Below, in pieces: positions 50,741-59,922 of a stretch of DNA of 64,000 nt; position 1 is the stretch's first letter; every line of letters starts with the position of its first letter. Below the pieces are notes generated by a model. It was not told where the DNA came from. It ran no database searches and saw nothing but the letters and a program-made list of their open reading frames with translations. Source of the DNA: Parapedobacter flavus. GTDB taxonomy: Bacteria > Bacteroidota > Bacteroidia > Sphingobacteriales > Sphingobacteriaceae. The position numbers were made by a program, and so were the translations under genes. The DNA is taken from positions 62,001 to 126,000 of the forward strand of contig NZ_JAYKZZ010000016.1 in the NCBI RefSeq assembly GCF_035818675.1, given 5' to 3'.

Positions 50741-51823
50741 ATGGATAAACTGACACGATTTTTCTGGTGGTGCAGCGGCGCTCACCAGTCGGAATTGACC
50801 AAATACCCTGCCGAACAAAACAAATATGTAGGCATCGGGGCAACGATTTTTTTCACGGGTCTTTTCGCCGCCCTATCGGGTGGGTATGCCTTGTATTTTG
50901 TTTTCAGCGGCGATGGTGGTGCCATCGGATATGCGCTGCTTTTCGGACTGCTATGGGGGCTGGCGATCTTCAATATGGATCGCTATATCGTATCCAGCAT
51001 CAATAAGAACGCATCGGGTCTCAAGCAATTCCTCCAGGCCATCCCGCGTATCCTATTGGCGGTGCTCATCGGCATTGTCATTGCCCGGCCGTTGGAGATT
51101 AAGGTGTTCGACAAGGAAATCCGTGACCAGTTACGGGTCACCTACCTCGACCGGCAGCGGGCAAGCATCGATACCCTAAACCGCGCGTTCGAAAGCAAGT
51201 ACGGCATCGAGCTGGCAAAAATCGCCGAACTGAAAGTGGAACGCGATTCGGTAGAGGCAAACCTCAAAGCCGATCAGGTTAAGCTTAAGATGGAGACCTT
51301 CGGCGAAAAGAGCGTCGAAACGTCGGGTATCCTGGGGTATGGGCCTTACGCCAAGCAGCGGCAGGCCGACTTGGAAAAGCAGGAACAGTACCTCGATACA
51401 TTGCGTTCTGCTATTGCGGCGCAGGAAGCATTCATCCAGCAACGTAAGCGATTCGACGGGTTGATGGATGCGCGGTTATTGATCGGCGCACAGATGGATA
51501 GTGCCGTGAACAGGGCAGGGTTTGCCGACCGCAACGCGGCATTGGGCGACCTGAAATACCACCTCGATGGCAGTGTGAACAGTTCCAACTATTGGTCCAT
51601 CACCTTCATTATGCTGCTTTTCATTTTCTTCGAATGCTTACCCGTATTTGTGAAGTTGATGAGCGCCCGCGATGCTTATGATATTGCTTTGAAAGACCAA
51701 CAGGCCGTGGATACCCACCGTTCGGGGAAAGACCGCGACGCGGAAATAGCCATCGTGGATGGTGTATACGATACCAAGGTGCAGGAGGGTATCGAACGGC
51801 AGAAGGCGCAGCTTTGGGAGTAG
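50741..51823 (+). CDS. DUF4407 membrane protein
   Basis: 360 residues. Four membrane segments (about 32-50, 57-80, 100-120 and 285-305) enclose a long charged coiled-coil stretch (about 135-265, LAKIAELKVERDSVEANLKADQVKLK). MDKLTRFFWWCSGAHQSELTKYP and WGLAIFNMDRYIVSSI are typical of DUF4407. The family is widespread and without known function. The start at 50741 is taken from the beginning of the domain; the frame is open for another 228 bases upstream across the divergent methyltransferase gene, which is not credible. Confidence 0.9.
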   Translation: MDKLTRFFWWCSGAHQSELTKYPAEQNKYVGIGATIFFTGLFAALSGGYALYFVFSGDGGAIGYALLFGLLWGLAIFNMDRYIVSSINKNASGLKQFLQAIPRILLAVLIGIVIARPLEIKVFDKEIRDQLRVTYLDRQRASIDTLNRAFESKYGIELAKIAELKVERDSVEANLKADQVKLKMETFGEKSVETSGILGYGPYAKQRQADLEKQEQYLDTLRSAIAAQEAFIQQRKRFDGLMDARLLIGAQMDSAVNRAGFADRNAALGDLKYHLDGSVNSSNYWSITFIMLLFIFFECLPVFVKLMSARDAYDIALKDQQAVDTHRSGKDRDAEIAIVDGVYDTKVQEGIERQKAQLWE

Positions 51824-51851
51824 TAAAATTACGACAGCTTTGACAGGACTT

Positions 51852-52241
51852 CTAAAAAGTCTTCTCCGCTGATGATTTTGATACTGGGAATTCCAATGCT
51901 TTCACTTCATTGAAGTGCTTATCGTTTGTAACGAGGTAATCCGCATCGCCAGAGACGGCGGTATCGAAGTATTTATTGTCGTCAGGGTCTTTCTGAATCA
52001 CATTCCACTCATAAAATATATTGGTCTTCCTTGTGTTAACGGCCTCCCCTATTAATGATATAACATTTAACGCCACCGTTTCAGAGGTTTTTTGCGCAAG
52101 CATTTCCTCGTATTCCATTAAAATAGAATTAGAAACGAGGAGATTGAATCTTTCCGCGATATAAGCTGCCCAAATAGGTCGGAATCGACTTGATTTGCCG
52201 AGCGACTGCAAAAGAATATTGACATCAATGACTACTTTCAT
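51852..52241 (-). CDS. PIN-domain toxin (COG1569-like)
   Basis: 129 residues. The PIN fold has acidic residues at D6 (VVIDVNILLQSL), E44-E45 (LMEYEEMLA), D85-D87 (KDPDDNKYFDTA) and D100-D102 (SGDADYLVTNDKHF), the metal site of a ribonuclease. It overlaps the upstream small gene by four bases (ATGA). That and the size mark a VapC-like toxin of the putative toxin-antitoxin PIN family. RNA target unknown. Confidence 0.88.
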   Translation of the reverse strand: MKVVIDVNILLQSLGKSSRFRPIWAAYIAERFNLLVSNSILMEYEEMLAQKTSETVALNVISLIGEAVNTRKTNIFYEWNVIQKDPDDNKYFDTAVSGDADYLVTNDKHFNEVKALEFPVSKSSAEKTF

Positions 52242-52480
52242 TTACGGCCTGTAGTGCGTAGGCGCTCTTGGCCCCAGCTTTCGTAGGTCTCGGAAGTCCA
52301 ATTATTCTTAGCTTCCAAATCAGCCATTTCGTCATCGATATTTTTAGCAAGAATCCCTACAATGAAGCGCCTAATTTGATGATAGTCTTCATTAGCCATG
52401 GGCTTCCTAAATAGTTTGAGCATTTGGAGTTGTTGCTCATTTAAAGCCGGTGATTTTTCATCAACGATTTCTTCTGCCAT
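52238..52480 (-). CDS. Antitoxin partner of the PIN toxin
   Basis: 80 residues, acidic N-terminus then helical. The motif MLKLFRKPMANEDYHQIRRFIVGILAKNIDDEMADLEAKNNW resembles small antitoxins that precede COG1569 PIN proteins in Bacteroidota. The stop overlaps the toxin start by four bases, so the two are translationally coupled. I do not see an obvious DNA-binding fold. Likely blocks the toxin by binding; this is inferred from position. Confidence 0.8.
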   Translation of the reverse strand: MAEEIVDEKSPALNEQQLQMLKLFRKPMANEDYHQIRRFIVGILAKNIDDEMADLEAKNNWTSETYESWGQERLRTTGRK

Positions 52481-52613
52481 AACACAAACTTACGCAAGAT
52501 GTTGTTTATATGCAAGTTTCAAAACCCTGTTCATCCCGGTATTCCCCACTTTCATCCCAGTTATTGGCCTGTTTTCGGCCTTTTGCCGTTCTTTGTTGGC
52601 AAAGCAGTAAAGT

Positions 52614-54014
52614 ATGAAGCTGAATCGTATTGAAACCATCTTAGCCACGGGGATTTACTTGTTTATACTCGTGCTTATTTTTAGTAACCAGGATTGGGGC
52701 ACACGTAACACCGCATCGCCCGTGGGCTACACGACTGTTGTTTACGGGGCATTTTTAGCGTTTACACAATGGATTTCGCCCGTATTTTTCAGGCCTCGTA
52801 AAATTGAGCCGGGTATTGCATCTACGTTGTTGCTCTTTTTTCTGGTTTGGCTGGGGCTTACGGTGTGCATCTGGATGCGCGACTATCACTGGAACAACGG
52901 ACAGTTTGTTGTTCATCTCAAACGCGGCGAGTCGTTGGGCGGCGCATTGCTTGTCCTGTTGCTTCTTTTTGCTTATGAAGGCATTAAACGGCTGGTCCGT
53001 TACTTACAGCAGACCCGCAATATGCTTGTATTGAATATTGCCAAGCAGAGCTTATTTGTACTGGGTGTCGGTGCGGTGATCTTTTTCGTTTTATTGGCGA
53101 ATGATGAGAAACTCGCGGTGATTTGGCTAAGCGCAGTGCCTTATAACTATCTTATTTTTGTGTTGAATATATACTGGTTATTGCCGTTGAAAGATAAAAA
53201 GGGATATTCCTTCGCATTATACCTGCTTTTCACCTTAGGGTTGTCGTTTGTTGTTTTTGTACCATTTGGGTCGTTCTTTGTGTTTGCCACGGGTTCGGCG
53301 GGACCTATGTATTTCGTGTTTTGGATTTGTGCCAACCTCACCATGCTACCGATTGCTAATTTCGTATACCAGCGGCAAAAAGAACGCATCGGCCAACTGG
53401 TAAACCTTCAAACGGAACTGGGGCAAACCTCGGCGGGCCTGAGTTTCCTGCGCTCGCAGATCAATCCCCATTTTCTATTCAATATCCTCAATACCTTATA
53501 CGGCACGGCGCTGCAGGAAGATGCCGAGCGCACCGCATCCGGCATCCAGAAACTGGGCGACATGATGCGTTTCATGTTGCACGAAAATAATCAGGACCGG
53601 ATTCTGCTTGCCCGCGAAATCGAATATCTCCGCAACTACATCGACCTGCAATTGTTACGCACTGCCACGTCTCCGGAAATCACCGTGGAATGTGATATCA
53701 AAGATGCATTGGAAGGCACTTATATTGCGCCGATGCTGCTCATTCCATTCGTGGAAAACGCATTCAAGCATGGGATTAGCTTAAACGAGAAGTCGTGGAT
53801 AAAAGTCAGCCTCTACGAATCCGAAGGGGAGCTGTACTTCGATGTGCACAACAGCATCCACCGTAAACCGGGGTCCGACCCGGAGCGGCGCCATTCGGGC
53901 GTGGGGTTGGAGAACGTGAAGCAACGCCTGGCCATGCTTTATCCCGACAGGCATGAGTTAGTGATCCGTGAAACCACCCAGGAATATTTCGTGCATTTGA
54001 CGGTACAATTGTAA
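52614..54014 (+). CDS. Sensor histidine kinase, LytS/YehU (His_kinase) type
   Basis: 466 residues with about six membrane segments in the first 255. The kinase part has SFLRSQINPHFLFNILNTLYG (the QxxPHFLFN box, phospho-His about 287) and GDMMRFMLHENNQDRI. The ATPase part has LLIPFVENAFKHGIS and HSGVGLENVKQRL. This is the family that pairs with LytTR response regulators. The cognate regulator follows 37 bases downstream. The membrane part has no recognisable ligand domain, so the signal is unknown. Confidence 0.95.
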   Translation: MKLNRIETILATGIYLFILVLIFSNQDWGTRNTASPVGYTTVVYGAFLAFTQWISPVFFRPRKIEPGIASTLLLFFLVWLGLTVCIWMRDYHWNNGQFVVHLKRGESLGGALLVLLLLFAYEGIKRLVRYLQQTRNMLVLNIAKQSLFVLGVGAVIFFVLLANDEKLAVIWLSAVPYNYLIFVLNIYWLLPLKDKKGYSFALYLLFTLGLSFVVFVPFGSFFVFATGSAGPMYFVFWICANLTMLPIANFVYQRQKERIGQLVNLQTELGQTSAGLSFLRSQINPHFLFNILNTLYGTALQEDAERTASGIQKLGDMMRFMLHENNQDRILLAREIEYLRNYIDLQLLRTATSPEITVECDIKDALEGTYIAPMLLIPFVENAFKHGISLNEKSWIKVSLYESEGELYFDVHNSIHRKPGSDPERRHSGVGLENVKQRLAMLYPDRHELVIRETTQEYFVHLTVQL

Positions 54015-54051
54015 GTGGCAACATTTTTTCTACCTTTGGAAGAAGGGTGTA

Positions 54052-54741
54052 TTGATGATGATAACAGCCATTGCCGTAGATGACGAACCCATTGCGCTTG
54101 ACGTGGTACGTAACCACGCCGCCAAAGTGCCTTTTCTGGATTTACAAGCAACGTTTACCAATGCCTTTGAGGCGATGGGTCACCTGCGGCAGCATCCGGT
54201 GGATTTACTTTTCCTCGACATCAAGATGCCGGATATTTCTGGTATTGAGTTTTTCAGAAGCCTCAGCAAGAAGCCGCTCGTTGTTTTTACCACCGCCTAC
54301 TCCGAGCATGCGGTGGCCGGTTTTGAACTGGATGCTGTGGATTACTTGCTCAAACCCTTTTCTTTGCCACGTTTCCTCAAAGCCTGTAATAAAGCACAGG
54401 AGTGGCTGGAGCTGCGCGGCAAGGAGACTAAACCGGCGTACATCTTCGTCAAAACCGGATACGACCAAGTGAAGGTGGATTTTGACACCATCGACTATCT
54501 GGAAGCTACCGGCAACTACGTCAACTTCGTGCTGGGTGATAGCCAGCTATTGAGCCGGATGACGATTACCGAGTGTGAGGCCTTGTTACCCGCCGACCGT
54601 TTCGTACGCATCCATCGTTCGTTTATCGCGGCAATCGATAACGTGCGGAAGATCGAGCGGCACCAACTTACCATCAACGGGAGCATACTCCCCATCGGTG
54701 CATCGTATGTGGCTGCGGTGAAGGAACGTGTGCAGAAATGA
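54052..54741 (+). CDS. LytTR family response regulator
   Basis: 229 residues. The receiver domain has acidic pocket DDEP and phospho-acceptor D55 (LLFLDIKMPD), with FTTAYSEHAVAGFELDAVDYLLKPF. The LytTR DNA-binding domain (about 135-225) has IFVKTGYDQVKVDFDTIDYLEATGNYV and FVRIHRSFIAAIDNV. It binds direct repeats upstream of target promoters. It is paired with the LytS-type kinase upstream. The TolC-family gene starts 113 bases downstream in the same direction and may be a target. Confidence 0.96.
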   Translation: MMMITAIAVDDEPIALDVVRNHAAKVPFLDLQATFTNAFEAMGHLRQHPVDLLFLDIKMPDISGIEFFRSLSKKPLVVFTTAYSEHAVAGFELDAVDYLLKPFSLPRFLKACNKAQEWLELRGKETKPAYIFVKTGYDQVKVDFDTIDYLEATGNYVNFVLGDSQLLSRMTITECEALLPADRFVRIHRSFIAAIDNVRKIERHQLTINGSILPIGASYVAAVKERVQK

Positions 54742-54854
54742 CTGTCCGTTTCCGAACACTTACTGCGCGATATCGAACAGGGGTTCGATTTTTATCTTTC
54801 ACAACAGTCTTATAGATAGTTAATTGTGATTTTGGCGTAAACTATGATAACATT

Positions 54855-56222
54855 ATGCCAAAACGAAATAAAGACATGTTGTTACCGATACGTTACATCG
54901 CCTGTTTGTTTACCGCTGCCGGTGCCTTCTTACAGGTCGTTGCACAGGAAGCACCTACAACCGATACGCTGACCCTGGAGCGCAGCACCGCATTGGCCCT
55001 TGAATTTAACCGCAATGTGCAGCAGAGCCACATCCGGGCACGGGGAGCGGCCATCAACCTACGGCAGGCCAAGCAGAACCTGTTGCCATCGCTCGACGCG
55101 GGTATGAGCCACAGCTATAGCCAAGGGCGGTTCATTAACCCTACGACCAACCAATATGTGGAAGAGAATTTCGTATCCGGCAATCAGCACGTCAGCAGTT
55201 CGCTGATTTTATTCGATGGGCTGCGGATGTTCCGGAACATTACGTTGCAGGCCCATGCCTACCGCGCTACGCAGTTGGAAGAACAGTTGATGGAAGAACA
55301 GGTGGCACTGGATGTCACAGCAGCGTATATCAACGTGCTTACGGCAAAAGATATGGTGGCGCAGATCGATAGCCAGGTGGCGGTAACCCAGCGGCAGGTG
55401 GAGCGCAGTACGGTGCTTTTCGATGAAGGGGCCATTGCCCCGGGCGACTATTACGACCTCAAGGGGCAATATGCCAGCGACCTTAACAGCTTGAACACCG
55501 CTGAAAATACCCTGAGCGAGAATTTGCTGAGTTTGTTCCGGTTGATGAACCTACCGTATGACGAAGGTGTATCCTTTATGCCGCTCCAAGCGCTGCCACT
55601 GCCGAAGGCACCCGTGGCGGATGCCGATGTCTTGTACCAAACGGCTTCCGAACGGTTGGGCATCATCAAGGCAGTAGACCACTGGCAACAGCAGGCGGAA
55701 TTTTCATTGAAAGCTGCCCGTTCCTCGTATTTCCCCACCTTATCATTAGGTGCGGGATTATCCAGCAACTACTCGAAAGACGGCATGGGTAGTTATTACG
55801 ACCAAGTGCAGAACAACTTGGGGCGATCGCTCGCATTTTCACTTTCGATACCTATTTTCTCGCGATTCCAGGTGCGGAATAATGTAGCACGCGCGAAGCT
55901 CGATGTGCTGAACGCCGAGCAGTCGGCCCAAACCCGGCGCAACGAACTGCAACAAACCACCCATCAGGTGCTGTTCAACCTGGAGGCTGCCAAGGAGCGA
56001 TACAAAAACCTGGTGGAACAGGTTGCCCACTATAAGGAGTCCTTCCGCATCGCCGAAGTACGTTTCAATGCAGGAGCTATCAACTCCGTAGAGTTCCTGA
56101 TTGCGAAGAACAAAATGGATAATGCAAATGCCAATCTCGTCATTGCGTGCTACCAGTGGCATCTCCGGCAGCGTATAGTGGACTATTACAACGGTGAATT
56201 GCTGGTCGGTGAGGTGGAATGA
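54855..56222 (+). CDS. TolC family outer-membrane efflux protein
   Basis: 455 residues. The signal peptide (IACLFTAAGAFLQVVAQ) is followed by two OEP repeats with long helices and strand pairs: SLDAGMSHSYSQGRFINPTTNQYV and SLGAGLSSNYSKDGMGSYYDQV. The trimer would form the outer-membrane channel of a tripartite pump. Pumps need an inner-membrane transporter and an adaptor, and neither lies beside it. The next gene is a minus-strand ABC ATPase, not part of the same unit. Downstream of the LytS/LytTR pair, so probably regulated by it (inference). Confidence 0.94.
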   Translation: MPKRNKDMLLPIRYIACLFTAAGAFLQVVAQEAPTTDTLTLERSTALALEFNRNVQQSHIRARGAAINLRQAKQNLLPSLDAGMSHSYSQGRFINPTTNQYVEENFVSGNQHVSSSLILFDGLRMFRNITLQAHAYRATQLEEQLMEEQVALDVTAAYINVLTAKDMVAQIDSQVAVTQRQVERSTVLFDEGAIAPGDYYDLKGQYASDLNSLNTAENTLSENLLSLFRLMNLPYDEGVSFMPLQALPLPKAPVADADVLYQTASERLGIIKAVDHWQQQAEFSLKAARSSYFPTLSLGAGLSSNYSKDGMGSYYDQVQNNLGRSLAFSLSIPIFSRFQVRNNVARAKLDVLNAEQSAQTRRNELQQTTHQVLFNLEAAKERYKNLVEQVAHYKESFRIAEVRFNAGAINSVEFLIAKNKMDNANANLVIACYQWHLRQRIVDYYNGELLVGEVE

Positions 56223-56231
56223 GCTCGAAAT

Positions 56232-57290
56232 TCATGGGTTTTGTAATGGGTGGAAGTGGTTGATGTTGACGTCTACCCGTACATTGTCCCCGATGACGAC
56301 CGCGGGGTCCACGATTACATTCAATGTAATGGCCTCGCGCTGCACGGTGACCAATTGATAAAATCCTTTGAACTGGGTGTCTTTTACGGTAAAGTTGCCC
56401 TGTTCATTTTCGGTTATTGCAATCCATTCGGGGTGTATGGCTACGGCTGTCGCTGCATTGGAACCCAATAATTGGGCCTCGGCTGCCTCGAGAATATTGC
56501 TTTTTGCCAGCAGTCGTGCTGTATACGCGTTCGGCGGTTGCTGGTATAGGTATGCCGGTTGGCCGGTGGCCATCAGTCGGCCACTCCTCAGCACAATCAA
56601 TTCATCGGCCATGGAAAGCACTTCGGCGGGGTCGTGCGATACGAGTACCACGGTAAGCCCGGTTTCTTCCACGATGTTGCGGATATCCCGTTGCAGGGTT
56701 TCCCGGAAAGCGGCGTCCACCTGGTTGAAGGGTTCGTCCATCAGCAGCACTTCAGGATTATTCACCAGTGCGCGGGCCAGCGCCACACGCTGCTTTTCGC
56801 CGCCGCTCAGGTCGGCAATGCGTTGCTTGGCCAAGTGGGCGATGCGGAGGCGGTGCAGGCTTGCCTCCGTTTCCCGGTATTTCGCTTCGAGATCGGTATT
56901 CGACAGTTGCGATGCCACATTGTCCCACACATTCGCGTACGTGTTGAGGTCGTCAAACCCCTGCGACACCATGCGCATGGCATCATGGCCGGGGATCAAT
57001 TTTTCGCGCGGGTTGGGCACCCGCCAGCCCCGGTAGCGGACTTCACCGCTGTCGGGCTCCACCAATCCGTAGATGAGCTTCAGCAGCGTGCTTTTCCCAC
57101 TGCCGCTCTCGCCGATGATGGCGGTGATTTTCCCTTCGGGAATACCGAAAGAAAGGTCGTTGATGGCCACGATCGGCTCCTTCGCGGCGAAAGCGCGGCT
57201 TACGTTTTCACCGTGGATCAACGGCAAGCCGGTGCGCTGCACGTCATTCGGTACCGAACAGGAAGGGGCATTTGTGGTGGGTATCGCCAT
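56232..57290 (-). CDS. ABC transporter ATP-binding protein, no permease nearby
   Basis: 352 residues. The ATPase core has Walker A GESGSGKST (60-68), Q-loop MVSQGFDDL, signature LSGGEKQRVALARAL, Walker B VLLMDEPFNQVD and the switch His in LVSHD. The C-terminal ~90 residues form a regulatory-like domain, as in PotA/CysA-type importers. No permease or binding protein is present, so the partner must be elsewhere. The ATG at 57290 is directly next to the T-tract of a terminator, leaving no room for a promoter after the stem. An internal start near residue 22-25 is an alternative. Confidence 0.92.
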   Translation of the reverse strand: MAIPTTNAPSCSVPNDVQRTGLPLIHGENVSRAFAAKEPIVAINDLSFGIPEGKITAIIGESGSGKSTLLKLIYGLVEPDSGEVRYRGWRVPNPREKLIPGHDAMRMVSQGFDDLNTYANVWDNVASQLSNTDLEAKYRETEASLHRLRIAHLAKQRIADLSGGEKQRVALARALVNNPEVLLMDEPFNQVDAAFRETLQRDIRNIVEETGLTVVLVSHDPAEVLSMADELIVLRSGRLMATGQPAYLYQQPPNAYTARLLAKSNILEAAEAQLLGSNAATAVAIHPEWIAITENEQGNFTVKDTQFKGFYQLVTVQREAITLNVIVDPAVVIGDNVRVDVNINHFHPLQNP

Positions 57291-57320
57291 AAATAAAACC
57301 GCCCCGGTAACCGGGGCGGT
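57291..57320 (-). terminator. Intrinsic terminator abutting an ABC start codon
   Basis: ACCGCCCCGG (57298-57307), loop TAA, CCGGGGCGGT (57311-57320): a perfect 10-bp stem. On the minus strand TTTTATTT follows and the ATG of the ABC gene comes next. It ends the sigma/anti-sigma/barrel operon, or attenuates the ABC gene. Confidence 0.85.
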
Positions 57321-57348
57321 ACAAAATTACGAAATATAACGCAAGGAT

Positions 57349-58263
57349 TTAAAAGCCGAGCATCAGGCCGAACGCCATGGTTTGCAGGCCCTCCTGGTTC
57401 GGACTGTTTTCAAACAGGTCGTTGAAGTAGTATTTGGCATAGATGCCGAAGGCGCCCACGCCGAAGCGGGCGAAAGCCCCGTACCGGAATTGCGTGAAGT
57501 TATAATCGTCTTTGAACTTCTGTTTACCGAGTTCGTCGCTCTTGAACCGTTGTGTCCCTTTGAGCAGGAAGCCACCTTCGGGCCCGAAGGCAAACCGTAA
57601 CCGGCCCAGGCTGCTGGAATGCTTGCTGCGCAGCTCGAAGGTGAGCGGCAACCGTAGGTATGTGGCGGTAAGCTTGTTTTTGGAGTAGTCTACCGCCGAT
57701 GGTTCCCACGTTAGTGGTGTGGTATTCTCGAGGAAATCGATGTTTTCGCGCAGGCGAATGTAGGTCCAGTCGAATCCGGCAGACAAAAACAGGCGGAAGT
57801 TGTCGTTAAACCGGTAGCCCGCTTGCAGCAGGTCGAACCCGAAATTGACTGTTTTGCCGGGACGGTACTTGAAATCACGATTATCGTCCGAAAGCGTGAA
57901 ACTGCCATTATCGATCAGCTTGACCAATCCGAGGTCGATCCGCGAGAAGGTGATGCCATAGATGGGATGTGCTTTCCGGATTTTCTTTACGGTCGCTTTT
58001 ACATCGTTGTCGTCTTCATCGTCCTTGTCGCGGTTTCCCAATTCATAGGTTTTATCCGATTTCTCGATGGTGATGACCCCATCATCTTTGCCGGGGATGG
58101 TGATGCGTACCTTCCGTCGCTCGCCGGTTTCCACGTCTTCCATGATGACCGTATCCATGGTATTCCGTTGGTTTATCCGGAGGGTATCCGTTTTCTTTTT
58201 TTCCTGTGCGGTCGCCGTCAGTAGGGCGGCGCAGCATATCAGGGTAAGGCTCATGTATTTCAT
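57349..58263 (-). CDS. Outer-membrane beta-barrel protein
   Basis: 304 residues. The signal peptide (YMSLTLICCAALLTATAQ) is followed by a charged linker (20-95). The barrel domain (about 95-304, GITFSRIDLGLVKLIDNGSF, LRLPLTFELRSKHSSSLGRLRFAFGPEGGFL) ends in LQTMAFGLMLGF, a typical barrel end. It belongs to the PorT/OmpW-like outer-membrane group. The third gene of an ECF sigma operon, 24 bases after the anti-sigma-like gene. Function unknown. Confidence 0.85.
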   Translation of the reverse strand: MKYMSLTLICCAALLTATAQEKKKTDTLRINQRNTMDTVIMEDVETGERRKVRITIPGKDDGVITIEKSDKTYELGNRDKDDEDDNDVKATVKKIRKAHPIYGITFSRIDLGLVKLIDNGSFTLSDDNRDFKYRPGKTVNFGFDLLQAGYRFNDNFRLFLSAGFDWTYIRLRENIDFLENTTPLTWEPSAVDYSKNKLTATYLRLPLTFELRSKHSSSLGRLRFAFGPEGGFLLKGTQRFKSDELGKQKFKDDYNFTQFRYGAFARFGVGAFGIYAKYYFNDLFENSPNQEGLQTMAFGLMLGF

Positions 58264-58287
58264 GTCGATTTTATCTTAAAGGGTGAT

Positions 58288-59094
58288 TTACTTTGTTCGT
58301 TTCTTTTTGCTTTTTGCCAGGCTGAAGTTAAAGTCGAGCTTCAGCGAGCCTTCGCCATCGTTGGAGAACGTCACCAGTTTTTCATCGCGCTGATCTACCG
58401 CACCCACCACATAGTTCAGGATGCTGCTGACGCCGAAGGGTTGTTTCGATGCTTCCGCGGCTGCCAATAGGGTCTCTTCCTCCTCTTCCAGCATTACCGG
58501 AGGTTGGATATCCGGCACGGTTGCAGCCACTGCTTCTTCGGTAAGGGACTGTTGTTCGGCGGACGGAATAGCAGCCGGCTCACCGTTTTTCGCTAATGCG
58601 TGTGTAGACGTAGGGGTCTCTTCGGTAATCGTTATGGTACCGCCGCTCGTTTCTGCCGGCCGTTCGATGGATGGTGTTTTAGTTTCTAACGTTTCCGGCT
58701 TGTTTTCATTTTTCGGTGCGCGGTTTCGCTTCGCAAACAGGCGCTTGAGCCGGTCGATGTCCAAAGGTTCCACCGTTGGGGCAGGCACAGCCGGTTCTTC
58801 AACCACCAGCACTTCCGTTTCTTCCACATGTGCCATTGGGCTTTGAAGGTAGGTTACAGCAACTGGGCGATTATACCAATACACGATGCCGCATACCAGC
58901 AGTACACTCGCGGCAACCGATATCCACCACGTGGGAAACCGACCGTGTCGCTTTACCGGGATGATGCCACCCTGCTCCTGCTCATCGAGTTTGGAGGCTA
59001 TCTTATCCCACAGGCCATTGGGCACTTCGGGATGGAAGTTGTCAAACTTGCCTGCCAGTTTCCTATCAAAATCATTTTTCTTATCTGGATTCAT
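58288..59094 (-). CDS. Anti-sigma-factor-like single-pass membrane protein
   Basis: 268 residues. The cytoplasmic N-terminal part (1-50, FDRKLAGKFDNFHPEVPNGLWDKIASKLDEQE) is like small anti-sigma domains. One membrane segment (WWISVAASVLLVCGIVYWY, about 51-69) and a long periplasmic, low-complexity linker rich in Glu, Pro and Thr follow. The gene overlaps the sigma factor stop by 14 bases, the usual order for an anti-sigma factor. The end (LNYVVGAVDQRDEKLVTFSNDGEGSLKLDFNF) looks like a small beta domain. The role is inferred from position. Confidence 0.75.
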   Translation of the reverse strand: MNPDKKNDFDRKLAGKFDNFHPEVPNGLWDKIASKLDEQEQGGIIPVKRHGRFPTWWISVAASVLLVCGIVYWYNRPVAVTYLQSPMAHVEETEVLVVEEPAVPAPTVEPLDIDRLKRLFAKRNRAPKNENKPETLETKTPSIERPAETSGGTITITEETPTSTHALAKNGEPAAIPSAEQQSLTEEAVAATVPDIQPPVMLEEEEETLLAAAEASKQPFGVSSILNYVVGAVDQRDEKLVTFSNDGEGSLKLDFNFSLAKSKKKRTK

Positions 59095-59638
59095 GGATCC
59101 CTCCTTCTACTAGTTTTATCCGTTGTTTGAGCCACGCCCGCGCTCTCGACAATTGCGATTTGGACGCACTTTCACTGATTTGCAGCGATTCGGCTATTTC
59201 CTTGTGCGAGAACCCTTCTATCGCATACATGTTGAACACCATACGGTAGCCATCGGGAAGCGCCTGTATCAGCTGCAGTAAATCTTCACATTCCAGACCG
59301 TCCATCGCGAACGTCTGCTGCGCGTCGTCGTACACCTCGTTTAACTCCACCTGCTGCCCGCCCCGCATGTTCCGGCGGTACGTCTCTATCGCCGTGTTCA
59401 CGATTATCCGCCGTATCCACCCTTCAAAAGACCCCTCGCCGCGGTAGCTGTCCAAACTGCGGAACACTTTGATGAAGCCGGCCTGCAACATGTCTTCCGC
59501 TTCGAAGGTGCTGTTGGCGTAGCGCATGCACACCCCCAATAATTTTGATGCCAACGCATTGTACAATCGCTCTTGTGCCTGACGGGTGCCGGCCCTGCAA
59601 GCCTCATACAAGCTTTCTATCGTATCCGTTCGCTCCAA
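59081..59638 (-). CDS. ECF RNA polymerase sigma factor
   Basis: 185 residues with region 2 (YNALASKLLGVCMRYANSTFEAEDMLQAGFIKVFRSLDSYRGEGSFEGWIRRI) and region 4 (IQALPDGYRMVFNMYAIEGFSHKEIAESLQISESASKSQLSRARAWLKQ). Differs from the SusC-linked sigma factor: a SigW/RpoE-like type with no FecR partner. It is the first gene of an operon with an anti-sigma-like membrane protein and a barrel protein, so it may respond to envelope stress (inference). Confidence 0.95.
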   Translation of the reverse strand: MERTDTIESLYEACRAGTRQAQERLYNALASKLLGVCMRYANSTFEAEDMLQAGFIKVFRSLDSYRGEGSFEGWIRRIIVNTAIETYRRNMRGGQQVELNEVYDDAQQTFAMDGLECEDLLQLIQALPDGYRMVFNMYAIEGFSHKEIAESLQISESASKSQLSRARAWLKQRIKLVEGGIHESR

Positions 59639-59869
59639 TTCGGGTGTGTTTATTACTATGATGGTAAGATAGGCAAAAAGGTTGCACGGCAGGTGCGATT
59701 TTTTATTCGACTAAAAGCCATTGTTAGCATAACTAGTGGATGGCTCCAGTCTTACTTTGCCTGCTTGATTACTAAAGGAATGGAATCTAACGGATGATAT
59801 TGATGACTTCTGCCGGTTGCCGTCTTTGCAGCCTGCTATCGAAGCGAAATCATAGAGGATTAAATAACA

Positions 59870-59900
59870 AAAAAAGCCGCTCGTTAAATAAGCGGCTTTT
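59870..59900 (-). terminator. Intrinsic terminator of the pdh operon
   Basis: AAAAGCCGCT (59872-59881) and AGCGGCTTTT (59891-59900) form a long stem with seven T on the minus strand. It follows the E2 stop codon. The rest of 59639-59869 shows no gene. Confidence 0.85.
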
Positions 59901-59922
59901 CGATGTTATTCCTATGATTTCC

